DNA of 64,000 bases from Microstegium vimineum (taxonomy: Eukaryota > Streptophyta > Magnoliopsida > Poales > Poaceae), in assembly GCA_022036555.1 (NCBI GenBank), contig CM039130.1, positions 22,966,570 through 23,030,569 of the forward strand, written 5' to 3'. Below the pieces are notes generated by a model that did not search any database, had not been told where the DNA came from, and saw nothing but the letters and a program-made list of their open reading frames with translations. The translations under genes were made by a program, and so were the position numbers. Shown in pieces: positions 32,117 to 45,200 of this stretch. The number at the start of each line of letters is the position of its first letter. Position 1 is the first letter of the stretch.

Positions 32117-34422
32117 TGTGGTAGAACCGTCCAAATTATAAGAGATCAGGTACTAAAGTAGCCAAATTAACTACCACTTAGAGCACTTGAGCCCATATAT
32201 TCCAGTAGTCTAGAAATCTCGAAGGATTTCTTACAATCGTGTATCCGACTAAGATCGCGCAAACTCAGGTATGCACATTCGAATGAACCAGCAATTAACG
32301 AAATAGCTTGAAGTACTAAATAAAGTTATTACAACACTTGGTTCCAAATAGCAATGAGTCTTACGCCACAACACACGTGGCCAAATAAAGCATTGTTTTT
32401 AAATCCAACCCCAAAGTTTTACTCCACACAACACAGACTTCTAAATAGAGGGGTGCAACTAGACCATGTCCGTCAACAGCAAAAGATGAGCTCGTAGAAG
32501 ACCTTGCTCAAGGTCTACTCCTCTTCTCCTTCAACGAGATAGAGACAGTGCTTACAATAGCCAAAATATACTTGGCCATCTACAACAAACGGGATAAACC
32601 CTGAGTACGGGAATGTACTCAGCTAAACTTACCCGTCTAACTGAAAATAAAGACTCTAAGGATATGCAAGGCTATATAGGGAGTTGGCTAAGCTTTACTT
32701 TTTGCGGAAACGCGAGCAAGATGAAATAACTTAAATATTAGAGAGTAGCCATTTTTCATCCTATCCATTATCTCTAGGTTTTAAACCTGTACTAGAGCAC
32801 TCACTTGATCTAATCAATCAATAAGATAATACCATATCAAGTTCATGTGTCAATATTTAGTAGAACCATTATTGATGTCACATGGAGTTGTACCATGGTG
32901 AAGCTCAACATAATCCCCCACTATCCGGTGGGAGACGGCGACTAGAATCAATATACAACCAGCTGGCAAGATTACCTTTAATACACACCCACACTTTCCC
33001 CGTCGGGTCCATGCATTGGGTTACCGCTCAACACTGTCCAGATAGTGATGTCGCAAGCTCAAATTGGTCCACCCAATTGTAGAAATCAGTTGGCCACCAC
33101 GGGATGAGTCGTATCTACAAACTAGAGGGTGCGGCAGCAGACTAAGAGTCGGCCCAGACAGTGTTTACTTGGCTTCAGGGTCGGGAATCCTCACCAGCAC
33201 CCTATGTGAAAGGGCGCATTCAAAGATGTACGAGGGCCACCATCGTATACAAACTTATATGATCCAACGAACGGACTTCCCCAAGTCTTTACCACTTGGG
33301 GCTCTTGCCTTCCAGTTGACCGCATTTAATTACTACCATTGGTTCTTTCCCACGATAGCAAAATATAACCATCCGTGATTGGTACTACCCCTTGGGGTAA
33401 TACGAAAAAATATATAAATGTAACCATTTCTTCTAAGCAGGCTAAGCAGTTACTTTTACTTTTATTTAACAGGTTAACAAGGTAGGTAATTCAATAATCA
33501 AGGAAGGTAATGCAGCTGCTCGTGGTACTCCTCGTTCAGCTCCTGCACCTGCGGGACTCCTTCCTCTGGTGTTGGCACCTAGGGTTCCTCTATCAATCCT
33601 AAATGTTCGCAATGCATATAAATAAGCCATGGATGTAGGGGAATGCTTGAGCAAGAAATAAACACCCAATTATTTACCTCTAGATTTAATTAAACTATTC
33701 ACTCTAGTTTCACTTTACATAGCAAGCCTATTACAGTCTACTCAGAAAAATCCACAAAAATTACAGAGGACAGAGCAAGCCTGCTGGATACTACTGCAGA
33801 AAAATCACACACAACAAAGCTATCAAATAACAGCTACAAAAAGATGAATTTAAATGCAGAAAAAGCACTTAGAACTATACCTACCATCTAATGGGGTGAA
33901 ACATGTCATTTATCGTTTTTATCATGTTCTTTACATGGAAACATATTTATCAAGAAAGTTTCATGATCAACATTACCAGATTATTTTCTACAAGATTTTT
34001 CAAAGAAAACCTCAAAAAAGGACACTTGAACTACAAGTATCTTTTTTGTCACACAACATACCACATGTTATGTTTTTCCTATACAAAACAAGGCATAAAA
34101 AGACTTCAGAAAAAGTTTCATGATTTAACCATGCACAGAATAAATAGCAGAAATACCTTTTAATAGATATTAATTAATTTCTACACAGAAACATGGCATC
34201 TCATAATTTTCCTAGCTTTTACATAGGATGATAGAGCTAGCATAAAAACTTCACATTTTTATTTGGTCATTTCATACAGGAAAACATTTAACCTTTATTA
34301 ATTGCAGAAAGGATCTATTTAAACACTAGTATTGAAGACATTCTCCAAAAATTACTTTTATATTTTTAACAGATAGATCTTCATTTATAGAGACTAACAA
34401 AATTTATTTCACCATTTTTGGA

Positions 34423-35394
34423 TTAACAAAACTCCAGATATAAGATAAACAAGCATGAATGTATTTTGAAAATTGAATAAAGGAAATGCATTTCAGAATT
34501 GGGCCCATGGTGCACAATACGTGGGCTTGGCCCAACGAGCGGGAGTGGCTGACAGGCGGGGCCCGTGGTCAACCCAGGTCCACTTGTCGGTGAGCAGAAG
34601 CAGAGCAACCCTTTGACCGGTGCGTTCTCGCCGACGGCGAGCTCGCCGGTGGTGAGGTTGAGCTTGATGCGCTCGGGGTGATGATGCAAAGTGATAGGTG
34701 GAGATGGTTGAGCCAGAGAGGCCGTGTAGATGGCCGGCAGCGTGCGATGGCAGTGCGACATGACGGCGGGATGCGGCGGAGCCGTTACCGGCGGTACGTC
34801 ACTCGGCGAGGGTGTGCGTGAGCACCGCGGGGGTGTGACGAGGGCAACGTGGGGGTTGGTTGAGCCGGAGGACCTCCGAGGAGTCCTGACCACGTGTGAG
34901 CTCCGCGGCGGTGGCAATGGCGCACGGCGCTCGGCGGCGCGGAGATCCGAGGAGAGCGAGTGTGCATGGCATGGCGTTCTCACCTCTACTATCTTCGGAG
35001 ATGCTTCCACAGAGATGTAGGCAAAGGAGGCGGGCTGTAGAGGGAACACGGCGCAGCGTTGGTGGTGGCGACTGGAAGCTGAGGAACGACGGCGGCGTTC
35101 CGGCGTGGGTGGAGCACGGCTGGCGTCGCTTAGGCGAGCAGGGCGTGTGCAACATGAAGGCAATGCGGTGTGCGAGGCGGATCGGACCGAGGTGCTCGAA
35201 TGGAGGCGAGGCGAAGAAGGGGATGCTCGGGTGCTCATGGTGCTCGGCGAGGCAAGGCGAGAGCGGGGCAGAGCAAGCGAGCGAGAGAGCGAGACAGTCA
35301 GCGAATGCGGGCGAATGCGAGAGGGAGAGGGGGTGTGGGCGTCCCCTTCTGCGACGTCGTGGCCGAGCGTCGTGGCTGGTGGGGGCGGTGACAC
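34423..35394 (-). other. Long open frame within the B LTR, no known protein
   Basis: A frame of about 323 codons rich in Ser, Pro, Arg and His reads in the sense of element B. The other LTR keeps a related frame of about 311 codons at 44690-45625 with the same order of segments. No domain, signal peptide or membrane segment is recognisable. The block is GC-rich, which lowers the chance of stops, so the opening may be compositional. I would not call it a gene without expression evidence. Confidence 0.25.
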
Positions 35395-35506
35395 GACGGC
35401 GTGCAGTGCGGCAGCGGCGCTGTGCCAGGCAGCGACACTCAGCGAGTGGGCGAGCGCGATTGCGCCGGTGCGTTCTTGGTCCTAGCACTGTTAGCGTGGA
35501 TACACG

Positions 35507-36120
35507 TGATGAGGACATCCTCCATTATTACCCGTTGACAAAGACGCAACAAATAATGGGCCAAGTGGCCTAGTTGTAGTCGGGCGGTGAACGTGTGAGC
35601 CTCTGAATAATCCCACCTTGCTTAGCTTGGGAGGAGGAAGCCACCTTAAAAGGGAGAGCCACCCTTCCCCTATCAGATTAGTCTTTTAGGGAGATTGGGC
35701 CTTTCTCTGAGTGGGTGTGCCTAAGAACTGTTGGGGTTCAGGCAGCCTCAATTTATCGGACCTTGGCCAACCCTACCTAGGCCGGATGCATCATTTGGTA
35801 TCGGAGCTAGGCCCTTGTTTAAGGGGGTGGGAATGATGAGGACATCCTCCATTATTACCCGTTGGCAAAGACGCAACAAATAATGGACCAAGTGGCCCTG
35901 TTGTAGTTGGGCGGCGAACATGTGAGCCTCTGAATAATCCCACCTTGCTTAGCTTGGGAGGAGGAAGCCACCTTAAAAGGGAGAGCCACCCTTCCCCTAT
36001 CAGACTAGTCTTTTACGGAGATTGGGCCTTTCTCTTAGTGGGTGTGCCTAAGAACTGTTGGGGTCCGGGCAACCTCAATTTATTGGACCTCGGCCAACCC
36101 TACCTGGGCCAGATGCATCA
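35507..36120. mobile_element. TRIM: miniature LTR retrotransposon (614 bp)
   Basis: Two direct repeats of exactly 287 bp (35507-35793 and 35834-36120) start TGATGAGGAC and end GATGCATCA. The 40 bases between them hold only a primer site (TGGTATCGGAGC, 35796-35807, initiator tRNA-Met type) and a purine tract (AAGGGGGTGGGAA, 35821-35833). The flanks ACACG (35502-35506) and ACGCG (36121-36125) are a target duplication with one transition. The corresponding place in the other B LTR (near 45740) is empty. By eye the two LTRs differ at about 17 positions. No coding capacity. Confidence 0.93.
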
Positions 36121-36928
36121 ACGCGCTCGATTGCGATCGAGATAGGGTGGGGTTTTGGTCAGGGCGCTAGCGTGTGCGGCGACCAGCGACATGACAGTGC
36201 GACGCGCGGCGTGGTCCGCGGTGTGAGCAGAGGAGGAAAGTGGGTGCGCTATTGTGGCTGGCGCAGGGTGGCAACGGGCGGCGCGAGCTGAGTGGCGTGC
36301 AACTGCTTTCGGCGCCTGCGGGCAGGAATCAGAAGCCACGAAGCAGTGATGCCGGCGTACGGCGCGCCCACTGGACGGGCGCGTGCGTAGGAGAGGGCAA
36401 GTGCGAGCGTGATTACGCGCGGGTGCGGGTGCAGGTGAAAGGCCAAACAGGCCAAATGGGTCGCCCCGGCCCGACCCAGTCCAGGTCTGTTTCCTTTTTC
36501 TTTTTCTTTTATTTGTTCAAACTGAATTTATTCAAAATAGTTTCAAAAACTCAAAACCCAAGTTGTTCAAAATAATATTCTCTACATTTTTCATGTAGAG
36601 CATATTTCTTGAAAACCATTATTTTAACAGGTTCTAGTTCAAAGTTAATTAAATCATTTTAAGGAAAAAAATTACTTTTATTTTTAATCTATGAACTAAG
36701 CTTAAATAGATAAGGTGGTTAACATGAAAAGTACTTCAAATATTATTCTAGGTTTAACCAAATTATTATCTAGGTTTATTTAAGGCAAGACATGAAACTC
36801 CTATTCAATTCTAAATTAAATATAAAAGCATACATAAAACATGGTATATGCAAAACATGAATGCAATGCAATGCTTATGCTTAGAGGCTAATGATGATCT
36901 TAATGCAAGCTTGACACAGGGTGTCACA

Positions 36929-36944
36929 GCCCTTCCCCCCTTAA
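36929..36944 (-). promoter_or_regulatory. Polypurine tract of element B
   Basis: On the minus strand AAGGGGGGAAGGGC precedes the 3' LTR. It overlaps the last codon of the pol frame (TAA at 36943-36941), a tight arrangement. Confidence 0.85.
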
Positions 36945-39900
36945 AGAAATCTCATCCCAAGATTTTGCGTTTCGTACCATTTGTTATAAAAGACGGGATA
37001 GTTCACGCGTAGGAAGTCTTCCGTTTCCCATGTTGCATCGTTCGGACCATGACTACTCCAGAGAATCTTGAAGGTCTTCACCTCTCAGTTTCTTGTAACT
37101 CTAATTTTGGTATCCAAAACCTTTTCTGGTTCCTCATTGTATTCCATGTCTGACCTAATCACAAGGTTTGAACTCTGAACTGCTTCCTCTTCCAGAACTC
37201 GAAGACATTTCTTAAACTGGGACACGTGGAACACTGGAAAGATAGCGCTCATTTCCGGAGGTAACTGTACTTGGTAAGCCACCTTTCCCTTCTTGGCAAC
37301 AATCCGATAAGGTCCAACATATCGAGGTGCTAACTTCTTAATTCTGAAACGTCATACGCCTCCCATAGGTGATACCTTGAGATACACATAGTCACCGACC
37401 TTAAATTCCAAAGGTCTTCTTCTTTGATCGACATACCCTTTCTGTCAGGATTGAGCTGCGCGGATATGCTGTTGAACATCTCGAACAATCTCTTCTGCCT
37501 CCTTTACATAATTCGTACCATAGAACCCTCTATCTCCTGATTCAATCCAATTGACAGGGGTTCTACACTTTTGTCTATACAAAACATCGAACGGTGCCAT
37601 CTTAATGCTTTCTTGGTAACTGTTGTTGTAGGAGAACTTGGCTAAAGGTAACCATTTCTCCCACGATCCCTTTGTTGACACTGCACATGCTCTCAACATG
37701 TACTTCAAAACTTGATTTACTCTTTTGGTTTGTCCATCTATTTAGGGGTGGTAAGCAGAACTCGAATCAACTTTGTTCCCAACTCTTTATGCAACTGTTC
37801 CCAAAATCGAGCGATAAACTGAGGTCCTCTATCCGAGATAAAAGTTTTGGGAATACCATGCAACCTTAAGATATTCTGTACATACAACTCTGCATACTGA
37901 TGTGGTCGGTAGGTAACCTTGACTAGTACAAAGTGAGCTACCTTGGTTAAGCGATCCAAACCCAGATTGAGTCATTTCCCTTCTGATTGGTAGGTAACCC
38001 TGTGATGAAATCCATACTGATATCTTCCCACTTCCACTCAGGTATAGATAAAGGTTGTAACAAACCCATAGGTTTCATATGTATCGCCTTAATGCGACAA
38101 CATGTATCACATTTTGCAACATACTCTGCAATATCCTTTTTCATTTTAGACCACCAATACCTTGTCCTGAGGTCATGATACATCTTGCTACTACCAGGGT
38201 GGATCGATAGCTTAGAGTTATGTGCTTCATTGAGAATTCTATCTAGCAAGACCTGATCCTTAGGTACTACTAGACGTTGATTGAACCATAAGACTCCTTG
38301 CTCATCTATTCTGAAGTTTAGAGATTCACTGGTTTCCAACCTTTGTTTGATTTGCACAAGCGCTTCGTCTGACTTTTGTCCTTCAATAATATCACTGTCC
38401 AAGGTACATTGGATAGTAATATTATTTAGCACAATAGGATGCATTAGATCAAACCCATCTTCTAATAGGGGCGACTCAGAGCGTCTGCTACAACATTCCC
38501 TTTTGTAGGGTGGTAATGCACTTCTAGGTTATAATCCTTGATTAACTGTAGCCATCTCCTCTGTCTCATGTTCAACTTAGCCTAGATAAACAAGTACTTC
38601 AAACTCTTATGGTCCGTGAAGATGTGGCACAAATTACCCATTAGGTAATGCCTCCAAATCTTTAGGGCATGCACAACTGCTGCTAATTCCATGTCATGCG
38701 TCGAGTAATTCTCCTCATGAGGTCGAAGTTGACATGATGCGTAAGCAATGACCCTTCCATTTTGCATCAACACACATCCCAAACCGATGGTTGCTGCATC
38801 GCAAAACACATCAAAAGGTTCCTCTAGATTTGGTTGTGCCAAAACTGGCGCGATGGTCAACAGTGTCTGCAAGATACGGAACGTTGTTTCAAATTCATGA
38901 TTCCATTCGAACTTCTTATTCTTCTGAGTCAACCTTGTCATGGGCTTCGCTATTTTAGAAAAGTCCAGGATGAAACAATGGTATTCCCCAGCCAATCCTA
39001 AAAAGTTGCGTACCTCGTGCATGTTAACGGGGGCTTTCCAATCCATGACTTCTTGCACCTTCGAGGGGTCCACTGATATACCCTCTGCTGACAAGATATG
39101 TCCCACAAAAGGCACCTTGGTCAACCAAAACTCACACTTGCTAAACTTAGCATACAGCTTATGCTCCCTTAACCGTTTCAACACTATTCTCAGGTGCTAG
39201 GCGTGGTCTTTCTCATTTTCCAAATATACCAAGATATCATCAATGAAAACTACTAGGAACTTATCCAACTCTTGCATGAACACAGAGTTCATTAGATAGA
39301 TGAAATGCGTAGGCGCATTTGTCAATCCAAAAGACATCACTAGGTATTCATATAGACTGTATCTGTTGGAGAACGCAGTCTTGGGTATATCCTCCTTCTT
39401 GATCTTAATCTGATGATAACTAGACCTTAAGTCTATCTTGGACAACACTTTAGCTTTAGACAACTGATCAAACAACAAATCAATCCAAGGCAATGGATAT
39501 TTTTTTTATGGTAATTGCATTGAGAGGACGATAATCCACGCACATCCTCAAGGTCTTATCCTTCTGTTTCACAAAGATGTTGGGACATCCCCAAGGTGAA
39601 CAACTTGGATGGATCAAACCTTTTTCCAACAACTTTTGAAGTTGAGTCTTGAGCTCTGTTTACTCATTGGGTGGCATCCTATATGGTCTCCTAGATATAG
39701 GTGATGTTCCGAGAACCAACTCTATAGCAAACTTGACATCTCTATCCAGGGGTAACCAAGGAAGATCGTCAGGAAACACATCCGGAAACTCACAAACTAC
39801 AGGAATCTTATCCAACAACTCTGTAGTGATAGCAAACAAGACTCCCAACTGATTCGGATTCTTAGGTAAGAGAACTCCAAAAAGTGGCTCCATTCTGGGG

Positions 39901-41199
39901 GTTGGTGATAGATACTGCACGGTGGGCAATATCCAGATGCACTTTCCAAGCTTTCATCCATTCCATTCCGAGAATGACATCTAGACCTAGCTCAGGTATT
40001 GCAATGGGGTTGACGCTAACCGATGTCGTCCCCATTGTAATCTCTACGTCCTTTTCTATTTTACGAGTATATAGTATAGCTCCTGCTGCACTAATCTGAT
40101 ACTCTTTTTCCAACTCTATCACCTTATGCTGACTCTGCAGCATGAATTTCTCACTAATGAATGAATGCGATGCTCCAGAATCAAACAAGATAACTGCTGG
40201 ACATTGATTTACAAGGAACGTACCAGCAGTGATGGGTTCTCCTTCCGGTACTTCTTCCAAGGTGGTGTGGTGGACATTCCCTGTGCGAGGCTTCTGTTGA
40301 TTTAACTGCTTCCTTGTCTTAGTGTAGAAGCAAGATAGGTGACCGGATTGACCATAGTTATAGCATGGTCCCACAACATAGGGCGTCTTCTGCCCTCCTG
40401 CTCCAGATCCTCTAGCTTTGTCCTTGTTCTGCTGCAGGGGTGCAGTGAAAGGCTTCTGGTAGCCTGGGAGAGCACGAGCATTGGCCATCTTCCCCTGAGG
40501 TGGACGGAACTCTGCACCAGCCTGGTGTGGATGATACGCTGGCCTTGAAGCATTGGGACCCCGGTTCTGGTGGGATCCTCCCTCTAGTACTCGACGGCGG
40601 GTCTCTACAAGCAACTGGTTGTTGTTGGCCTCTTGATTCCGGTAGTCACTGATGAAGTCACTGAAGGTGAGGCGGTAGCTGTTTCCCATCTTGGACAGAA
40701 GGGTTGCATTCATGCCACTCTTAAAGCTTGCGATCTTCTTGGTGTCGGTGTTGACGAAGTCAGGGGCATAGCGAGCCAGACGGTTGAAGTTGTGAAGGTA
40801 CTCCATCACTTACCGTGTACCTTGAGCAAGCCTCATGAACTCAGTGAGCTTCATCTCCATTACCCCTTCTGGGATGTAGTGACGGCGCCTGGCAGTAGAG
40901 AATCGATCCCATGTGATAGCAGTGCCAGCGGGGAGGGTCTCGCGGTATTGGGACCACCAGATCCCTGCTGGTCCTTCTAGCCTGTGCGAGGCATACTCCA
41001 GCTTTAGCTCCTCTTTATCTCCTGCCAGTGCTATGCCTTCAGCCTGTGTCCAATCCACAGGAAAAGCCTGCCCATAGGGAAACACTCCGGGCCAAGCTGC
41101 TACAAGGTCCCCGGGGAAGCGAGCGATGATATCCTTCAGCACTAGGTATGCTTCCCTACTGGCACCATCCTTAGCAGAGGCTCCCTTGGTGATGATCAT
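36941..41199 (-). pseudogene. Gag-pol of chromovirus B
   Basis: Domains in order on the minus strand: Gag (41199-about 40330, with EGPAGIWWSQY and MKLTEFMRLAQG); a zinc knuckle with altered residues (CYNYGQSGHLSCF, about 40340-40380); aspartic protease (LFDSGASHSFI, about 40140-40190); reverse transcriptase (RMCVDYRPLN, about 39540; VFIDDILVY, about 39230-39255); RNase H (FDVFCDAATIGLGCVL, about 38770-38810; TDHKSLKYL); integrase zinc finger (H-H-C-C, CDTCCRIKA, about 38090); catalytic core (WEDISMDFITGLP; FISDRGPQF; the third acidic region is disrupted near 37740); a C-terminal barrel (VGPYRIV); and a chromodomain remnant (EVKTFKILWSSHGPNDATWETEDFL, given here in two runs: EVKTFKILW and NDATWETEDFL). 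Several stops and frameshifts (near 40808, 39660, 39490, 39195, 38580, 37960, 37740, 37445, 37083) make it non-functional. Confidence 0.92.
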
Positions 41200-42191
41200 C
41201 TAGCGAGACCAATCTAGCCTTCCCTCCAAAGCTTGCACCCTAACCTGAACCTTGACCAGAGAATCCTGACCATAATGCTGCTTCTGCCAAGAGTCCCTGG
41301 GCTCACTTCCTTCCGGATATCCAATGGCGTACAAAACCCTCCAAAGGATAGTCAGCAGCCCAAATTATGTCAAGAACTTTCCCTTGGTCATCCTTGTTGC
41401 CAATTGGTGATGAGGAACTCCTTCGGTTGCCTTCCGGGTGGTCAGATGGGTGTAAGGCATCTGTAGAAAAAGGGGTTTCGAACTCTCATGAGATGGATAT
41501 TAAGTTGGTGAATTTTATCAAAAAGAGGACAATTTACAATTTAAGGGGAGGTATGAGACATGGTGCAAAAATGTAAACATGATGCATGATCGTAATTACG
41601 TTCTCACTCAACTAGAATGACTCACAAGTCCTAACATTCTAGTCAGTGGCAAGATGATCTCTCATACGTAGTTATTCGTTCTACATGGATACGTGGTTAG
41701 TGTACCTGCAGAAGATTCATTTCAACCCAAAAAGAACAACCCAATGTAGAAAAAAATCACCGGGCACCTCCTGATACGCACTAAGTACATACCAGTTAGT
41801 ACCAAAACCTTATGCACCAAGCTTGGAAAACCCACCCAACATTTCATACTTGCAGATATCTTTGCGTAAAGCTTGCATATCTTTAAGTAACTATATCACT
41901 TCCCTAGACCGACGGTTAGACGGTCATGCTCTCACAACTCACAAATAGTTTTCCATGCAATATTCGAAACTTGTATCGTTCTTCCAAAGAATGATACCCC
42001 GGTACCTTTTAAAGATCCAGCATGAGGAAAAACCCTGAACCCAGTTAGTATTCCTAAGACACCTAATTTCCTAGTATAGGGCTAAGGACCGGACTCTGGC
42101 ACCCTAGGTTTTCAAACTCTATTTATAAAAATAGTTTTGAAATACCCATTTTTGTCTTAAAGCGGTTCAAACGAATGAAGATACCTAAACT
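41200..42191 (-). other. 5' leader of element B
   Basis: About 1 kb lies between the primer site and the gag start. It has no coding region and is AT-rich with scattered short open frames only. Confidence 0.6.
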
Positions 42192-42207
42192 TGGTGCTCT
42201 GATACCA
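42192..42207 (-). promoter_or_regulatory. Primer binding site of element B, tRNA-iMet
   Basis: The minus strand reads TGGTATCAGAGCACCA, a perfect complement of the initiator tRNA-Met 3' end over its first 12 bases. It lies two bases from the LTR end at 42210. Confidence 0.92.
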
Positions 42208-42209
42208 AC

Positions 42210-45200
42210 TGTGGCAGAACCATCCAAATTATAAGAGATCAAGTACTAAAGCAGCTGAATAAACTGCCACTTAGAGCACTTGAGCCCATATAATCCCGGT
42301 AGTCCGGAAATCTCGAAGGATTTCTAACAATCGTGTATCTGACAAAGATCGTGCAAACTCAGGTATGCACATTCGAATGAACCAGCAATTAATGAAATAG
42401 CTTGAAGTACGAAATAAAGTTATTACAACACTTGGTTCCAAATAGCAACGAGTCTTACGCCACAATACACGTGGCCAAATAAAGCATTGTTTTTAAATCC
42501 TATCCCAAAGTTTTACTCCACACAACACAAACTTCTAAATAGAGGGGTGCCACTAGACCATGTTCGTCAACAGTAAAAGATGAGCTCATAGAAGACCTTG
42601 CCCAAGGCCTACTCCTCTTCTCCTTCAACGGGATAGAGACAGTGCTTACAATAGCCAAAGTATACTTGGCCATCTGCAACAAAACAGGATAAACCCTGAG
42701 TACAGGAATGTACTCAGCTAGACTTACCCGTCTAACTGAAAATAAAGACTCTAACGATATGCAAGGCTATATAGGGAGTTGGCTAAGCTTTACTTTTTGC
42801 GGAAACGCGAGCAAGATGAAATAACTTAAATATTAGAGAGCAGCCATTTTTCATCCTATCCTTTATCTCTACGTTTTGCACCTGTACTAGAGCACTCACT
42901 TGATCTAATCAATCAATAAGATAATACAATTTCAAGTTCATTTGTCAATATTTTAGTAGAACCATTATCGATGTCACATGGAGTTGTACCGTGGTGAAGC
43001 TCAACATAATCCCCCACTATCCGGTGGGAGACGGCGACTCGAATCGATATACAACCAGCTAGCAAGATTACCTTTAACACATGCCCACACTTTCCCCGTC
43101 AGTTCCATGCATTTCAACACTATCCAAGTAGTGACGTCGCGAGCTCAAATTGGTCCACCCAATTGTAGAAATCAGTTGGCCACTACGGGGCGAGTCGTAT
43201 CTACAAACTAGAGGGTGCGGTAGCAGACTAAGAGTCGGCTCGGATAGTGTTTACTCGGCTTCGGGGTCAGGAATCCTCACCGGCACCCTATGTGAAACGG
43301 CGCATTCAAATATGTACGAGGGCCACCATCGGATACAAACCTATACGATCCAACGGACGGACTGCCACCAAGTCTTTACCACTTGGCGCTCTTGGCTTCC
43401 AGTTGATCGCATTTCATTACTACCATTGGTTCTTTCCAACGATAGCAAAATATAGCCAACCGTGATTAGTACTACCCCCCTTGGGTTAATACGAATAAAT
43501 ATATAAATGTAACCATTTCTTCTAAGCAGGCTAAGCAGTTACATTTACTTTTATTTAACAGGTTAACAAGGTAGGTAATTCAATAATCAAGGAAGGTAAT
43601 GCAGCAAGTGGGATTCAACCAACTCCTATCACCTAATGCATCACAGTATAAAATACTCAAGTAGATTAATTATAAATACTGGGAGGCTAAAAGATGCTCC
43701 GGGGCTCGCCTTGAGTGAAGGTAGAGGGCTGGTGGTCAGGGCACTCAGGAAGATTAGTGTCGAGCTTGTGGTACTCCTCGTTCAGCTCCTGCACCTCCTA
43801 GACTCCTTCCTCAGGTGTTGGCACCTGGGGTTCCTCTATCGATCCTGAATGTTCACAATGCATATAAATAAGCTATGGATGCCGGGGAATGCTTGAGCAA
43901 GAAATAAACACCCAATATTTACTTCTAGATTTAATTAAACTATTCACTCTAGTTTCACTTTACACAGCAAGCCTATTACGGACTACTCAGAAAAATCTAC
44001 AAAAATTACTAAGGACAGAGAAAGCCTACTGGATACTACTGCAGAAAAATCACACACAATGAAGCTATCAAACAGCGGCTACAAAAAGATGAATTTAAAT
44101 GCAGAAAAAGCACTTAGAACTAGACCTACTGCCTAACAGGGTGAAACATGTCACTTATCATTTTTATCATGTTATTTACTTGGAAACATATTTATCAAGA
44201 AAGTTCCATGATCAACACTACCAGATTATTTTCTACAAGATTTTTCAAAGAAAACCCTAGAAAAGGATACTTGAACTACAAGTATCTTTTCTGTCACACA
44301 ACATACCATATGTTATATTTTTCCTAGAGAGAACAAGACATACAAAGACTTCAGAAAAAGTTTCATAATTTAACCATGCACATAATTACCACATGATTTT
44401 ATCTAAGAAAATAGCAGAAACACCTTTTAATAGATATTAATTAATTTCTACACAGAAACATGGCATCTCATATTTTTTCTAGCTTCTACACAAGATGACA
44501 GAGCTAGCATAAAAACTTCACATTTTTATCTGGTCATTTCATACAGGAAAACATTTAACCTTTATTAATTGCAGAAAGGATCTATTTAAACACTAGTACT
44601 GAAGACATTCTCAAAAAATTAATTTCATATTTTTAACAGATAGATCTTCATTTATAGAGACTAACAAAATTTATTTCACCATTTTTGGATTAACAAAACT
44701 CCAGATATAAGATAAACAAGCATGAATGTATTTTGAAAATTGAATAAATGAACTGCATTTCAGAATTGGGCCCATGGTGCACAGTGCGTGGGCTTGGCCT
44801 AGTGAGCGGGAGCGGCTGACAGGCGGGGCCCGTGGTCAACCTGGGTCCACTTGTCGGTGAGTAGAAGGAGAACAGCGCTTTGACCGGTGCGTTCTCGCCG
44901 ATGGCGAGCTCGGCGGTGGTGAGGTTGAGCTTGACATGCTCGGGGTGATGACACGAAGCGATAGGTGGAGATGGTTGAGCCATAGTGGCCGTGTAGATGC
45001 CCGGCGGCATGCGGTGGCAGTGTGACATGACGGCGGGATGCAGCGGAGCCATTACCGGCGGTGCGTGACTCGGCGAGGGTGTGCGTGAGCACCGCGGGGG
45101 TGTGATCAGGGTAACGTGGGGATTGGTTGAGCCGGAGGAGCTCTGAGGAGTCCCGACCATGTTTGAGCTCCGCAGCGGCGGCAATGGCGCACGACGCTCG

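Larger units (their letters stand above)
32117..36928 (-). mobile_element. 3' LTR of element B (left, 4812 bp)
   Basis: Plus-strand ends are TGTGGTAGAACC and GGGTGTCACA. It aligns with 42210-46516 throughout. It is longer because it holds the 614-bp TRIM, and it lacks some short segments present in the other LTR, for example near 43620-43740. A GC-rich block lies at about 34520-36480. Confidence 0.9.

Noticed and set aside
34896..35573. Plus-strand open frame of 225 codons in the B LTR
   Set aside because: It is antisense to the longer frame at 34423-35394, shows no domain, and runs into the TRIM at 35507, so its length is partly produced by the insertion.
35507..36120. Tandem 287-bp repeats taken first as a simple segmental duplication within the LTR
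   Set aside because: The TG...CA ends, primer site and purine tract between the copies, target duplication, and empty site in the sister LTR show that it is a TRIM.
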